Assembly: GCA_964030785.1 (NCBI GenBank)
Contig: OZ034970.1
Span: forward strand, 37,871,901-37,935,900
Origin: Siderastrea siderea
Lineage: Eukaryota > Cnidaria > Anthozoa > Scleractinia > Rhizangiidae
Reading direction: 5' to 3'
Length of the DNA: 64,000 nt
Part shown: positions 1 through 12,257 of the stretch, piece by piece
Numbering within the stretch: the stretch's first letter is position 1
How the letters are laid out: every line of letters begins with the position of its first letter
Made by a program: the position numbers and the translations under genes
Notes under the pieces: model-generated
The model's input: only the letters and a program-made list of their open reading frames with translations
Databases searched by the model: none
Told to the model about the DNA's origin: nothing

Positions 1-100
1 GTCCTAATGATCGTGTTTCTTTGCAGATCAACTGTTAGAAGGAAGGGTTCAACGTTGTGTGTAGCGACAGTCCCCCTTCCAAGGCAATAATCGATCATTT
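1..100 (+). pseudogene. fibrinogen-like domain remnant (plus strand)
   Basis: The segment resembles, on the plus strand, part of the last exon of the minus-strand gene at 485-8060: it reads LQINC, a stop, then KEGFNVVCSD, matching [12 protein letters not shown] in the intact gene. It has an internal stop and no other exon, so it is a decayed partial copy, inverted relative to the intact gene. Its left part lies outside the window. Confidence 0.5.
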
Positions 101-124
101 ACGACAAATGACCAGCTCCCAGTT

Positions 125-290
125 GACTTGATAGTTCAGCTGGTTAGAGTGCTGCACCGGTTTCGTAGAGGTCATGGGTTCGAATCGAGTTCAAGCCTGA
201 GTTTTTTCCAGGTTGTTCTTTTATCAGCTGCTTAAGTTAAATTCATTAACTGAGCGGGTTGTCATCATTTCATATTCCATCCGCGGTTGA
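125..290 (+). repeat. tRNA-derived SINE
   Basis: An A-box-like block (TAGTTCAGCTGG, 132-143) and a B box (GGTTCGAATC, 177-186) have tRNA-like spacing. They are followed by an 'aagcctga' and 'ctgcttaagtt' tail that recurs at 14160-14310. The tail and the recurrence point to a pol III SINE and not a tRNA gene; the acceptor stem does not close. Confidence 0.65.
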
Positions 291-296
291 TTCACC

Positions 297-430
297 CTAA
301 AGGATACCGCTTCTTGCTTTGGAAGCGCAACTATCGCTACATACAAAGTTGCACCATTTCTTGTAACAGTTGAACTGCAAAGAAGCCTGTGTCCCAGTCA
401 GTGTCTTCTGTCTTCTACGTGTTACGACCA
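297..430 (-). pseudogene. fibrinogen-like domain remnant (minus strand)
   Basis: The minus strand reads KTLTGTQASLQFNC and SKARSG, aligning with [14 protein letters not shown] and SKARVG of the intact last exon just upstream (485-1003). Only this slice is recognisable and it has no matching stop or splice sites. It looks like a truncated tandem copy of the gene's 3' end. Confidence 0.5.
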
Positions 431-484
431 AGTGAGTCATTTGAATTCGAATTATGATAAGGTTGCCTTCTGTGCTATTTTGCT

Positions 485-3400
485 CTACTGAACAAGAATA
501 TATCCCATTGCTTTGATGGACTTGTCTCCATTGTCTGCTGACCATCTCGCTGCGTTCCCACACGTGTTGGAGTCATCAGGACCTTCTCCCGTACCAAACC
601 CGATTCTGGAGTTACAGGTGTGGCAGTCGTTGACATCATTACCTAGAAAACCAACTCTTGCTTTGGAACGGTCACTGCGTACACTCATAGCGTTGAACCC
701 CTCCTTGTTACAGTAAGACTGCAAGGACGCCTGTGACCCAATCAGCGTCTTCCATCTGTTACGACCCAGTGAGGTGGCGCGGTATTGCCCATCAGCGATC
801 AGTGAGTGTAGGGAATTAGCTTGCTTATTTAAGACAGCAAAGTTGATCTGCTGGCCAATCTTCATACCGATGCAGATCTTGGAGAAGGATGTGTTCCAGT
901 AGGTCGGTAACTTGGTTTCTTGTGTGTCGAACCCAGTCTCCCCTCCCGCATTGTTGAAAGTTTCTTTGTTGCTCCAAAGACTGGAATCGTAATGGAAGGT
1001 TGGCTTTAAAGGACCAAAAATACAAAAAGGGTGTTACTAAAACGAATAAGCGGGTAGCAGCTCAAGTAACCTAAGGGAGGGGAAATCCACAGGAGCCCAA
1101 AACCCTCTACGGCTATTAACAAAAATTATCCTGCAGAAAACACCTTTGTTTATCCAATAAAGATATATATAGATATATATTTATTTATTTATTTATTTAT
1201 TTCGAAGATAAATTAGAGATGTCAAATTGTAAAACCTCTATAAATGTGGTCACCCTTTAAGAAATATAACCCCTTTAAATTACCCAAGGATGAGTATCTT
1301 TAATTATCCTTGCTTCTTATTTACCCTCTGTACCAGCGGACATGATAGACACTGAAAAACATTAGTCTTGGCTCACTTTGCGAATTAGGGAGACGTTAAC
1401 ATCATACCTGTGCGACGTTCATACCGGTATGAGTGCGTCCCAGTTCCTTATTGTAGCCCTGTATTCGTTTACATTACGCAGGTTCAAATTCTCATATCGG
1501 TACGAGTTATACCGGTTCTAGTTCACCTCAGTTACTGTACCGTATCGAGATTCTCATTCCGGTGCGAAAACGCTTAACAGTATCATGTAAACGCCGTAGG
1601 ACTGTTCGTGTTACATCCTATTTTTATTTTAATCATTTTTTCCAAGATAAAACTCACACTGCCATATAAACAGTTTATGTAAACGCAATATAAATTTTTC
1701 ATCTCATATCGGGATGAATGTCGCACCGGTATCATGTAAACAACCCCTAGGAGAGGGAAAGGGAAAGAATTACCAAAAGCGCGAAACGCGATGCACGGAT
1801 TCCTGCGCGTGGTTCAGGCTCAACCGCGCTAAACTACACTGGACGTGCAAAAATACGGACCGTTCTGCAGTCTCGCAAGGAGAGGACCAAGTTTTAAATA
1901 TAGATTAATAAACGATAGGTAGAATAAACGCAATACCTTGTTGCCATCAATCTTCATGACCGGCGTCCATCCCCCATTTCCACATCCAAAATTTCCCATC
2001 TGACACAGAACGGAGACTGGTTTCGAGTCCAAAACGAGGGTAACCACCTGGCTCACGCTCGACCTGTAAAATATTGAAAAAATATTAAGGACAAGACAGT
2101 GGGCACAAATTTAATACTTTTCAAAGTCTTTGCATGCGTGGGAGAGATTCTAAGAGAAAACCGCGGATGAGGGTCAAAAGAGTGCTTAGAAAATTTAAAA
2201 GATTTCAATCATTCAGTTTTTGGCAAGAAAATGTAGTTCCACTTACTGGCGCTCGTCATACAGAACCTTGCATGACTTTGCATCTGAAAATAATAAAACC
2301 AATCAGTTAAAAGCCATAATTATACCAAAATCACCTTTAGTTAGAAAATAAAGCTCTGCCCCTTTATTATGTTTTTCTTGCTTGGTGAGATATGGAAAAT
2401 GAAGTCTTGAACGAACAGCGACCTCTGTAAGGCGCATGCGTTGATGTTTAAAATTACCCTGTAACATTACAGTGTTTCTCAAACGAAGCTTAGCTTAGTT
2501 CGCTAGACGTCAACCGCTCGATGTCGAATCCATGACCTTTCGCACACCGGTCGGTTGCAGCAATCTTTCTCTTTATTACACTGGACGATTTTGACCTCAC
2601 AGGTCCCATCAAAATACAGCAGATTTATCACTTGCGAATGAAGTAATATTGTACAGTATTCTCGCCTCGTTTCAGTGGTGTGAGAGCATTCAAACGGTGT
2701 GCTGCGTGAATAAAGAAATTGATCCCCATGTGGCCAGTGGTTGCATTAAAGATTTATGACGGTATGAAAATTAGCCAACAATGAGTTCGATGTCCGTGCA
2801 GGAGGGAATATGTATGTACTTTTTTTGCCTCTTGCACCCTCTTGCGCGTGACATTTATTTACCTTCACAATATTCTCCGACGAAACCCTCTTTACAGTTA
2901 CAATCAAACGTGTGATATTTGTAGTTAGGCACACATGTACCCCCGTTTTGGCACGGTGAAGACAAACATGGGGTCTGAAAAATGAGAAAAGCAAAAAAAA
3001 GAATATTTCATTTGTTCCGTTGAAATACGACAAGCTCATAGTAAAATGACAAGGGCAGAGTTTGCCTACATTTTACGCCCTTATACCTTGATGGAAAAGT
3101 GGTGTGAAGTGTCGTTTCTTTTGCACTCGTCAGGGTTGTCGTACTTCACAGAAGAAAGTAACTCGCACCAAAGCTTTCCATCAGCTCCTTTGGAGGCAGC
3201 CAGGTTCAAAGATAGACAGGAAGGATTGCTGAGGCATTCAAAGGTGCAATCAAAGATGTCGAACACAGTGTACGTTCCAACTCTAGGCACATTCAGATAA
3301 TGGTACTCTTCTTTAACGAAAACGTCTTGACGAAGACTTGGATGATATAACGTGTCGAATTCTATGAACAGAAAAACAACATCAAAACCCGAACAAATAT

Positions 3401-6400
3401 CATTGTGAGAGTTGCATTTCCACGCCAACCTTTTGAACAAAATGGCTGGCAAAAATATGTGGGAAAACATCTAAAATTAAGACATCGAGAAGGTTCATGC
3501 GCTCCATTACGTTTTGTTTCTGGTTTAATTTTCAACTTGTAATTGCTCCATGTTTATAACACCCGGCTTAATATTTTTTTTATATCCTTGGGCTTGCAGT
3601 AATAGGCTACGTTGTTGAGGTCACCCTACCACCCGGTCACCCTTGTTATTGTTAACTCACGATGTTTATTCTTTGGTGAAGTTAATCAGCAAAAAAAATA
3701 AAATAAAATAAGACAAAACAAAACAAAACCCCTGTTTAGGGTAAATAGGGCAGTTTTCACAACTTTGGAAGGTGACACTGTTTAAAATGTAAACATATTG
3801 AGTTATGTTTTGCTTTTCCTTTTCCTCTACTTAGTTGAAAATTTTAGAACAGTGAGAAAACCGACATCCGCCTTTCAGTCTCCTCTTCGGCTCTAAAATC
3901 TAGTCGAAAAGGTTTAAATTTAATTTAAGAAAAAATAATGATGAAAAAAAAACAACAAAACAAAACGAACATAATTTTCGGGTCGCAAGTGAACGGCAAT
4001 CATTTTAACATTTATTGCCTGATGTTCACTGTACAAATGTCCACAGATCGGCTATAATTCCTGTCCTATACTTTGCATGTAATCGTAAATTTTTAAACAG
4101 TTCGTAGCGACACTCGACTTGTAGCGTTTTACACAATTTGCCGCGCGTTGTATGTTTTATCGGCCAAGTCTTACACCGCAATACGATACCCGAGAGTTTA
4201 GTGGGAAATGACTAGGCACCCACGCCACGAAATGAAAGCGCGAACACTGGAACTGAATTTGACAGTGACAAATGGTGTGCTTTGTTTTTCTCTTTGCTCG
4301 CTGCAACAACGAAAGCGCCTTTCTTAAGACCGAGAAAGTAAGCTCAATCGCCCTGAAAACATTCTCCATATTTAACCATTCTAGAATCGCGTTGCATCTT
4401 CTGGAGAAAAGAATTCTTAATCCCCATACGAAAGACTAAGTAATCGATGTTTATTCTTGAAAACTTTTCAAAGCAGATCTAGATAGAAAGTGAAGAAACA
4501 CAAACGGCAGCGTATTATAAAGATTCAGACCGACGTTCAGAGGATTTAGAAAACTGAGATATTTTCACTTTCGGAATGTTTCGGAAAAACTGCAGTCCAA
4601 AAACAGCGATCGATAGTTATAAGGTTGAAATAAAACTCTACATCAACAACAGAAACTGACGCTGTAAATTATTCTGCTTACGTCTCTCTCTCTCGTCGTT
4701 AGGCTTATTCAAGAATGGTAAGTGATTATGCATCAATATTATTTTTGTCATACACAGTCTGCGCCAAAACACTTTTCATGCCGTGTACGCTATTTAAATC
4801 TTGCGTGAGATCTTGCACACTTAGTGTGCGCGATGGTTAGTGTGTTGTGACATCACGCTTTATTGTTTTTAGTGTGTCCTACGAAACAAACGAAATTGCT
4901 AATGAAGTGTGCTCCTGGACACCCTTTAAGTGTGCTAAAACCAAATTCTTTCGTTTAAAGTGGAAGTGTGTTGTGAGTGTGCTATCACCTTTAGCATCCA
5001 AGTCCTATGGAGGGTCACATATGTAACTCGCAAAAGACAACTTCAAAACTTATAAGCGACTTTGTTGCTAATCTAAAGGAGATGCAAGGTAATTTTAATA
5101 AAAGCAAAAAGAACACAAGTCATGAACACTGATGACAAAGTAAATGTTGCTAAAAGAAACAGAGAAAGAAAAAATGCAAACAAGACACCTGTTATAAAAG
5201 GAGATTTATTCCGAAGAAGGAATAAATTGTTTTATGTGACTGTCACGCAATCAGTTAATTTGTAACCAGCATCCGGGCACGCTGCAATCCGGGGGCACAA
5301 CAGTGCAGTCTTTATAAGGTATGTGAGGAGAGCGAACTACCTTCGGCCGGTTGGAAAAAGACACTGGTGTTAAGATTCTTGCCTAGTCAAGCAAGTCACT
5401 AACATATTTTTAGGATCAGAGAAAGGAACATAAACTACAATTTTCTGGTGTTCGAGGAGTTATTTTCTTCCCGAAATTATAGAATTTCTTTAAAACGTGT
5501 AAAACCAGCGACACTGACTAAGTGACTCTACACATTCATCGCGGAAAAAATGATCGCCAGAGATCGTTTAGATTTTCGGGTGCAATCACAGAAATCGGCA
5601 CAGAAATTGATTTGCTGGTGTTTTTTGTGTACTCGCCAGTGAGTTTATTTCATCTCCAACATTTCAGGTATCCGCAATTTTTTATCGCTTATCGCGTCGA
5701 TCAGAATCCGTAACGAAAATTAAAATCAGCTGAAAGAATTTTAAACGATTCAAGAAGTGAATAGAAAATAAAAACAGGACCATCCAAAAGGCATGAACAT
5801 TTGTCTATAGCATAGGATGCTTCCGGTATTCTTGAAGACGGCGCGAACAAGAAGACGAAAGGAGAGCAGATGAAAGGAGAAAACATGGCAGATGTTTTTG
5901 AGAGTACGTTATCGTGGAATTGCGCTAAAAAGGTTTGTGTTCAATCGGAAGATCGGCGAGTGCTTATTTTTCCTTGTTTGGTGAAATGCTGACTTATGGA
6001 AACTGAAACTGAAAGGCAATTTTCGAATGTGTTTATTTTTGGAATCGATTCAAGGAAAGTTTTAGTAAAGAAAACTTATCAAGCGCCTGAATATTCCTCT
6101 AACATTACGAAACTTTTTTGTTCCCCGGGCGTTCGTTTATGTGGGCTTTAACAAGTCAATCGGAGAAAGTTAACCAGACGACAGTGCTTTAGAAAGCCAA
6201 CACAGAACTAAACAACTTTTATAAAATATTTTGATACTTTGATCAATCGTCGGTTTTTCGTCGTTTTAATGAGAGAATTTGGAGCCACGAAACTTGACTT
6301 CGTGTGACTAAGGAGCCGAATGGGTCAAAATTCGTTTGAATTTCCTTTCCATGAAAATGGAAACCGTCGCAATATTTATGATCGTAAATTAAAGTCATCT

Positions 6401-8060
6401 GTTCTAACTTTAAGCGTTTGCTACTTCGTGGAACATTTTTCGCATTTTAAAAGCTGAAAGAATCCCGGCCGTTTTCAAAGAATTTCAGAGTATGATAAAG
6501 TATAGCAAATTGAAATATTTAAAATATAAAACGACTTATAAAAGAATTTAGAAGTAATAGACAACGCAATACTCTACGGTGGTTTCAAAGGGACATACAT
6601 TTCTCCCACTTTTTGGGGGGCTTGCGACTTACTTGCGACTTACTTGCGACTTACTTGCGACTTAGCTGCGACTTACTTGCTACTTACTTGCGACTTACTT
6701 GCGACTTACTTGCGACTTACTTGCTACTTACTTGCGACTTACTTGCTACTTACTTGCGACTTACTTGCTACTTACTTGCTACTTACTTGCGACTTACTTG
6801 CTACTTACTTGCGACTTACTTGCTACTTACTTGCTACTTACTTGCGACTTACTTGCGACTTACTTGCGACTTACTTGCTACTTACTTGCGACTTACTTGC
6901 TACTTACTTGCTACTTACTTGCGACTTACTTGCGACTTACTTGCGACTTACTTGCTACTTACTTGCGACTTACTTGCTACTTACTTGCGACTTACTTGCT
7001 ACTTACTTGGAAGTACTGCTGTTGAGGCAGTACAAATAACAACTAAAACGAAGATAGTAATAAACTTCATAGCTACAGATCATAGGACAGTACAATATCC
7101 GGCGAAAGTTAACTTTGAAGAAGCCGTAGTCACCTGGTCCACCTCCCGATGCGATTCTTCGTCTGGAGAAGCCGTTTTTATGACGAGGCGACCAGGCCTT
7201 CCGTTGCCACGTGGTGTTCATTAAGTCGCAACTAAGGCGCAGCTAAGTCGCCGCTAAGTCGCAAGTAAGTCGCAAGTAAGTAGCAAGTAAGTCGCAAGTA
7301 AGTCGCAAGTAAGTCGCAAGTAAGTCGCAAGTAAGTAGCAAGTAAGTCGCAAGTAAGTCGCAAGTAAGTCGCAAGTAAGTCGCAAGTAAGTCGCAAGTAA
7401 GTCGCAAGTAAGTAGCAAGTAAGTCGCAAGCCCTCAAAAAAGTGGGAGAAATGTATGTCCCTTTGAAACCACCGTACAATACAAACAGGACTGCCACAAA
7501 AGTTTCGAAAGCAATCGAAAACTATCACTACGCTATAGACAGTTTCAGACCAGTTTAGCACTGAATGGTTTCAGTTGACTTGGAAACTGCGGGCAAAAAG
7601 AATTTAACTTAATATTTACATGTTTGCCTGGTGTTTTTCATATACTAACATCCCAACGCAAATTACTCTCAACCAATGCTTTTCTTGAAAAGACCCTAAG
7701 TTTACTTTCATTTTCGTGCTTTGTAGATTCAGTAAGATATTTTCTTTTCTTTTTTGGAGACAGTTGCGTTCCAAATTAAAATCCACTTTATTACTTTGTT
7801 TTATTATTACTTTTCTATTCTTAAGACATGAATAGCTGATTTTCTTTTCTTTCCCTCGGCGTGAATAGAATTTATAACAAAGACATGTAATTTATTTGTA
7901 GTGCGATCGACATCTTTCAGGCTGTCAAAATGGCCTTAAAATGACAACAGGTTACCATTAAATAAAATTTACGGCAAAGCTTACCTTGCGCACGGGCTGC
8001 CTCCCTTATAACCGAAGACAACATGAAGAGAAGAAACCAGCAGATAAAGCGAGAAAACAT
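485..8060 (-). CDS. secreted PAN-EGF-fibrinogen-like protein, six exons
   Basis: Exons in transcription order are 8060-7985, 3361-3087, 2974-2863, 2283-2247, 2063-1937 and 1003-485. Every boundary is AG/GT and every phase joins, giving 1,146 nt or 381 residues. Exon 1 is a signal peptide ([14 protein letters not shown]...). Exon 2 is a PAN/apple-type domain with its cysteine pattern ([17 protein letters not shown]). Exon 3 is one EGF domain ([12 protein letters not shown] ... GEYC). Exons 4-6 form a fibrinogen-like domain ([37 protein letters not shown]) ending GYILVQ and a stop. The order resembles extracellular adhesion or skeletal organic matrix proteins of corals; that identification is from memory of the family. 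It should be secreted. Ligand and function are not visible. No frame break was seen, making this and the calpain the soundest genes in the window. Confidence 0.88.
1142..1205. repeat. AT-rich low-complexity run
   Basis: A run of AGATATATAT and then TTTA units lies in the intron between the last two exons of the fibrinogen-like gene. It is a simple repeat with no coding content. Confidence 0.7.
3829..4075 (+). repeat. dispersed repeat, left copy of an inverted pair
   Basis: The block starting CTACTTAGTTGAAAATTTTAG matches the reverse complement of about 9790-9965 with small gaps. The shared parts include the 'ctcttcggctctaaaat' stretch and a 'ctgatgttc-ctgtacaaat' stretch. The two copies lie about 6 kb apart, on either side of the first exon of the fibrinogen-like gene. 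No terminal motif or target duplication was seen. Confidence 0.6.
5822..5886 (-). pseudogene. degenerate copy of the signal-peptide exon
   Basis: The minus strand begins ATGTTTTCTC and reads [18 protein letters not shown], close to [16 protein letters not shown] of the true first exon at 8060-7985. Both have the same GCC before the ATG. The expected donor after about 76 nt is not obvious and the hydrophobic stretch is weaker. It is either an abandoned duplicate or an alternative first exon. Confidence 0.4.
6620..7010 (+). repeat. 11 bp minisatellite, left arm
   Basis: About 35 tandem copies alternate between two variants that differ at one base (tgcGa and tgcTa). The order of variants is irregular, as expected from slippage or unequal exchange. 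The array forms the left arm of the foldback element and is inverted with respect to the array at 7224-7433. Confidence 0.9.
7224..7433 (-). repeat. 11 bp minisatellite, right arm
   Basis: About 19 copies of the same 11 bp unit in the opposite orientation. It can pair with the left array, so the single-stranded form would fold into a long hairpin. It is shorter than the left array, showing that the arms have changed length independently. Confidence 0.9.
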
Positions 8061-8887
8061 GGCTGACAAGTGTCCACCGGGAATCTCCAAGAGGATTTTC
8101 TATCTCTCTTTCCCTTTGTTTTTAGACTGAATCCTTAATTTTAAAAACCACCCATTTGGAGACAAGTTTGAAATTTCCTTGTCTTGACTTCCTTAATTTG
8201 TGCTCAAAGCATTGTATTCAGCCGCGAATACAAATAAAGCAATACACAGGTGCGCAATTTTAATTGTTTAGCTGAAATTATTCAAATAGCACTGAACAGA
8301 AAACTGCTTATTATTAACCTTATTATCGTAACGCCACTTTTTGAAACGTGTAGGACTTCATCATACCTTAAAATTTAATGTCGCTTAAGAGGACTGCATT
8401 AATTATATCTCCTCAGTTGAAAGGGTGCAGCTATCTCGAAAATAAATCCTGCTACCACATGTTTTGCATAGCTTTAACTTGCGATAATTCTTCAGTTTTA
8501 TCGTACATTTTGCATTGATGTTAGCGATCTGATGTTTTTTCGCTGAGTGTTGAAAAACATTTTAGATGACACTTGTCTGGCTCTAAATGTTAAAACACTA
8601 TGAATCCCCTTTTGCAGTTAATTAGCTAAATGGAGATATTACCCTAATGACAGCGGCGTAAAATGTTTAGCATATTCATCCTGAAAGCGAAGGAGAAAAC
8701 TAATTGTTTTCTCATGATACCGATTTTAAACAAGGTGGCATTGAATTTACAAAGATACACTGAAATACCCGCGTAAAAAAATCTCGAGACTTTGAAGCTA
8801 TCGAAATATTCTACGTGTGTTAATAAGGGGAAGCTCAGACAGTATAATTATGCTAACTCAAGTATGTTGTGGTTCAATTTTATCCTT

Positions 8888-8970
8888 GGTTCAATTTTTA
8901 TTTTCCTTTGTTTTTGTGTATGGTAATATACGATAATGAGCTTAAAACAAAGGAAAATAAAAACTGAACC
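8888..8970. repeat. inverted repeat (hairpin)
   Basis: Two arms of about 27 bases, differing at one or two positions (GGTTCAATTTTTATTTTCC on the left), enclose about 30 bases. Outer similarity (TGTTGTGGTTCA) extends past a short insertion in the left arm. It is probably a small MITE or foldback remnant. Confidence 0.65.
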
Positions 8971-9789
8971 ACAACAAGGATACCAACAGTTTGAAAGTTT
9001 TAGCCAGCTAACGTAGGTGTATAGCAAAACACCAACTGCTGTTCATCTAGTATTGTTCTAAAAGCACCGTACGATTGTGTCTTCTCAATTTGTGGTCAGC
9101 ATTTAGGTAACCGATCGAGCGACTGAAGTGCGGACGATTCTTTGCTAAACTACCTGGCCCGGCTGCACAATTTGTTTAGGCGACAGTTTAAAGGGAGGGC
9201 TAATTTAGATGGGGAGATGGAATAGCTGAATTTAGATCAGTGATCAAGTTCCCCTGGAAACCGTTGACAAACAATATCAGTCATTGCCTTAAACGTTCCG
9301 CAGCCTTTCTAGCTATTTAAGGTGATTCCCGTCAATTGCATCCCGCATCATTTTCTTTGCGAGATTAGCGCGCGCACGAGCGCGAGCACCTTCGGAGCTT
9401 GATAGCTTTTCTATGAAAGCTGAGAAGTTCAGAGAAATAACAGGTCGTTTTCTCCTAAACGAGCTCGGTGACTCATTTTATTAATACATAAATTCAAATG
9501 GCACACGGTCGAGTACAATATATCGCGATTTCAAGAAGAGTTAAAAATTCTGCTTTGAGATATTTTTATTTAAATACCGAAAAGAGCGCATCTTTAGGTA
9601 CAGCAGGGTATGAACGCACGCGGCAAATTCTTTAATTTTTTCATATCCTTAATTCCTGTTCACTAAAATAGTATACAGTGCAATATAAATGTCTATTTTG
9701 TTGAACTGCTCCAATATTTCAATACAAGCAATGACTTTTTAAAGCAATTGTAGTTCTCATTTCTGATTACTAGGGTTTCTTAGAAAAAC

Positions 9790-9965
9790 CTTGCGGGTGG
9801 TATAGTTGCTATCAATTGCTATTAAGACAGGAATATGTGGGCATAAATTTGTACAGAGAACATCAGACAATTTAAACCTTTTCGGCTGGATTTTAGAGCC
9901 GAAGAGGAGATTGAAAGGCAGATGTCGGTTTTCTACTGTTCTAAAATTTTCAACTAAGTAGAGGG
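9790..9965 (-). repeat. dispersed repeat, right copy of an inverted pair
   Basis: The reverse complement matches 3829-4075, with about 70 bases missing from this copy between the 'aaaaggtttaaat' and 'ctgatgttc' blocks. It lies upstream of the first exon of the fibrinogen-like gene. Confidence 0.6.
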
Positions 9966-10124
9966 ACGCATTTTCAGTTTATTAACCCGAAAATGTGTGG
10001 CTCCGCTGTTAGGCTAGCTACAGCCTATCATGTATATATTATACTAATCTCGGGTAGTTTGTGGCTTGAATGATGCAAAATTGGTGCATACGTAGAACTG
10101 ATGTGATGAATGCTATGAAATCCT

Positions 10125-10162
<38 letters not shown>

Positions 10163-11028
10163 GATGTGTTTGTTCACTGTTATTGCTAATCTCGTACCCA
10201 AATCTATACAACTGCCAGAACTCTAGAACACGGGCATGATTGAAATAAAATTGTATCAAAAAATAGTGTTGCTATGAACATTTAAACCTAATTTTTTGCC
10301 GACATTATTCCCAAATAATCCTTCTAAAATCAGTTCTCATCAGTCCGAGCATGCTGTTTAGGTTACGAGCCCGTTGTGAATATTTTGAATTTCAAAAAGT
10401 ATACAACTGCAGCGTTTCCTGTCTTCTATTTGGCTTCAAGGCTTAAAACTGTTATGGATGTTCACGATGTGGCTGTTTTTAAACAGTACCGCAAAACTGC
10501 AAATACAATTATTAACTACGATTAGCAACACATCATGAAAGTAAATGTTATTACACGCTGTCAATTCGGTGCGATGGTTAGTAAAATGCGACGTATAAAC
10601 CAGGGCAAAATGCATTTTAGTGTCGCATTCTCAGTATTGTGATTATGAAATTCCTTATTAAGTTTTAAGAGTCATTAAATGCCGCAGGAAGCATTAAATT
10701 GAAATAACGAGACATGAATAAGGTTATTGCTTTAACATTGTTTTTTTTATTTTCGTTTAAATAGTGGGCTTGTTTCTTATTCTGAAATAGTCTCAAAAGG
10801 AAATCGCCCTTAGACAAATATCCGTGTCGTTATATATAATTCTAATAAAAATACAACTGATAAACAAAGAACTGATGTTTGTTGGTATACATGTGGTAAA
10901 AGTTCTTAAAAATGCTTCTTAAAAGTCATCCGTGGACGGCTTCTGTTGATGTCTTTAGCCTTTCGAAAGTAAGCCAAACATTCACGCACTTAAGAGCCGA
11001 CGTCTGAAATTATCGGGTGTCTGTAAAA

Positions 11029-11213
11029 CCCGGAACAGCCCGGAACAGCCCGGAACAGCCCGGAACAGCCTGGAACAGCCCGGAACACCCCCGGAACACC
11101 CCGGAACATCCCTGGAACACCCCCGGAACACCCCGGAACACCCCGGAACACCCCGGAACACCCCTGAACATCCCATAATACCCCGGAACACCCTCGAAAC
11201 AGCCAGGAACACC
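11029..11213 (-). repeat. 10 bp GC-rich minisatellite, left arm
   Basis: Tandem CCGGAACA(C/G)C units with occasional extra C or T bases. The minus strand stays open in two frames and encodes a repetitive GCSGVFRGVPG peptide, which I read as an artefact of the repeat and not a gene. Confidence 0.85.
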
Positions 11214-12257
11214 AAAAATAGTGGTCAGCGGTCAGACCGCTCACGAATTGACTAAGCCGAAAACCTCCTAAGATTCCCAATTCTTCAGAAGACTTTGGCA
11301 GATCACCCTGAGATTTCCGAACATTTCAAGAATGCTTCGGAATATTTTCGAAGCTTTTAAGAACTGTGAAAGAACCAATATTTAATAGAAAAAATATATT
11401 ATACACGTGTCCTTCATATCAATAACTTACGATTTTCAGTGATATGAAAATGTGACATTGATATTTCTCGTGCGAGGTTTGCATTATCACGCTCAAAAAC
11501 AGGTTTGTCCTCAAGGACATAACAAAGCCTTATAATAGTATCACGCAATGTTATTATTTCGTCTTATGAAGGAAAGAACAGAAATTCAAAACGCTCGGCC
11601 AGAAAACGATGGAAATGGAACAAAGACAGGGTGAGTTCATTTTGTTCATTTCAGCGAATTAGAGTACAAATTTTGTTTTTCGAACGTTCAAAATCCACGC
11701 TATTTTAAACTCCATACAACGTCTTATAATTTGAAATTCTTAACCGTCGCCATTGTAACACTACACCGCCTCCGTCGCGGGGTCACGTCCGAACTGCATC
11801 GCTTGCATTAATCCTTAAATTATAAATTCCTCGCGCTCTAGTATCACGAACTTGGGCTGCCTGTGCTCAGAATAATTTCCTCATAACAAGGCACGACACT
11901 CTATTACTAGGCTTTGTTATGTCGTTGAGGTCAAACCTATTTTTTTGAGCGTGATAATGCAAACCTCGCACGAGAAATATCAATGCAGAATTAATAATTC
12001 AACTGTCACATTTTCATATCACTGAAAATCGTAAGTTATTGATATGAAAGACACGTGTATAATATATTTTTTCTATTAAATATTGGTTCTTTCGCTGCTC
12101 TTAAAGGCTTCGAAAATATTCCTAAACATTCTTGAAATGCTCGGAAATCTCAGGGTGATCCGCCAAAGTCTTCTGAAGAATTGGGAATCTTCGGAGGTTT
12201 TCGGCTTAGTCAATTCGTGAGCGGTCTGACCGCTGACCACCAGTTTTGGTGTCCCTG

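Larger units (their letters stand above)
6575..7476. mobile_element. foldback-type element with 11 bp array arms
   Basis: The element starts TACGGTGGTTTCAAAGG and ends with its reverse complement. The inverted ends continue through a CTCCCACTTTTT block into tandem 11 bp units (CTTACTTGCGA and CTTACTTGCTA). The left array is about 6620-7010 and the right array, inverted, about 7224-7433. The core between them has no recognisable gene. Eight bases flank each end (caatactc and caatacaa, 6 of 8 identical), which suggests a hAT-like 8 bp target duplication. Because 11 is not a multiple of 3, three repeat units re-enter frame without stops, so all three frames of the array stay open and encode the same repetitive peptide. 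Confidence 0.75.
3362..7984 (-). other. intron 1 of the fibrinogen-like gene
   Basis: This 4.6 kb intron separates the signal-peptide exon from the PAN exon. It holds a repeat at 3829-4075 with an inverted partner near 9.8-9.97 kb, a degenerate copy of the signal-peptide exon near 5820-5886, and a foldback element at 6575-7476. No other gene was found. An open frame runs from an ATG at 3470 straight into the PAN exon, so an unspliced alternative N-terminus is formally possible. Confidence 0.7.
8061..10980. other. upstream region without recognised genes
   Basis: No coding region was recognised. The stretch holds a hairpin at 8888-8970, the right copy of an inverted repeat at about 9790-9965, and an (AT)n run near 10131-10158. 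The promoter of the fibrinogen-like gene should lie just above 8060, but I saw no TATA box in the first 200 bases. Confidence 0.5.

Noticed and set aside
125..210. Possible tRNA gene
   Set aside because: A and B boxes are present, but the cloverleaf does not close and the 3' part continues into a tail shared with another repeat copy. A SINE is the better reading.
6613..7561. Long open frames (up to 203 codons) on both strands encoding repeats of [11 protein letters not shown]
   Set aside because: They are products of an 11 bp array that has no stop in any phase. All three frames give the same peptide, so there is no sign of coding selection.
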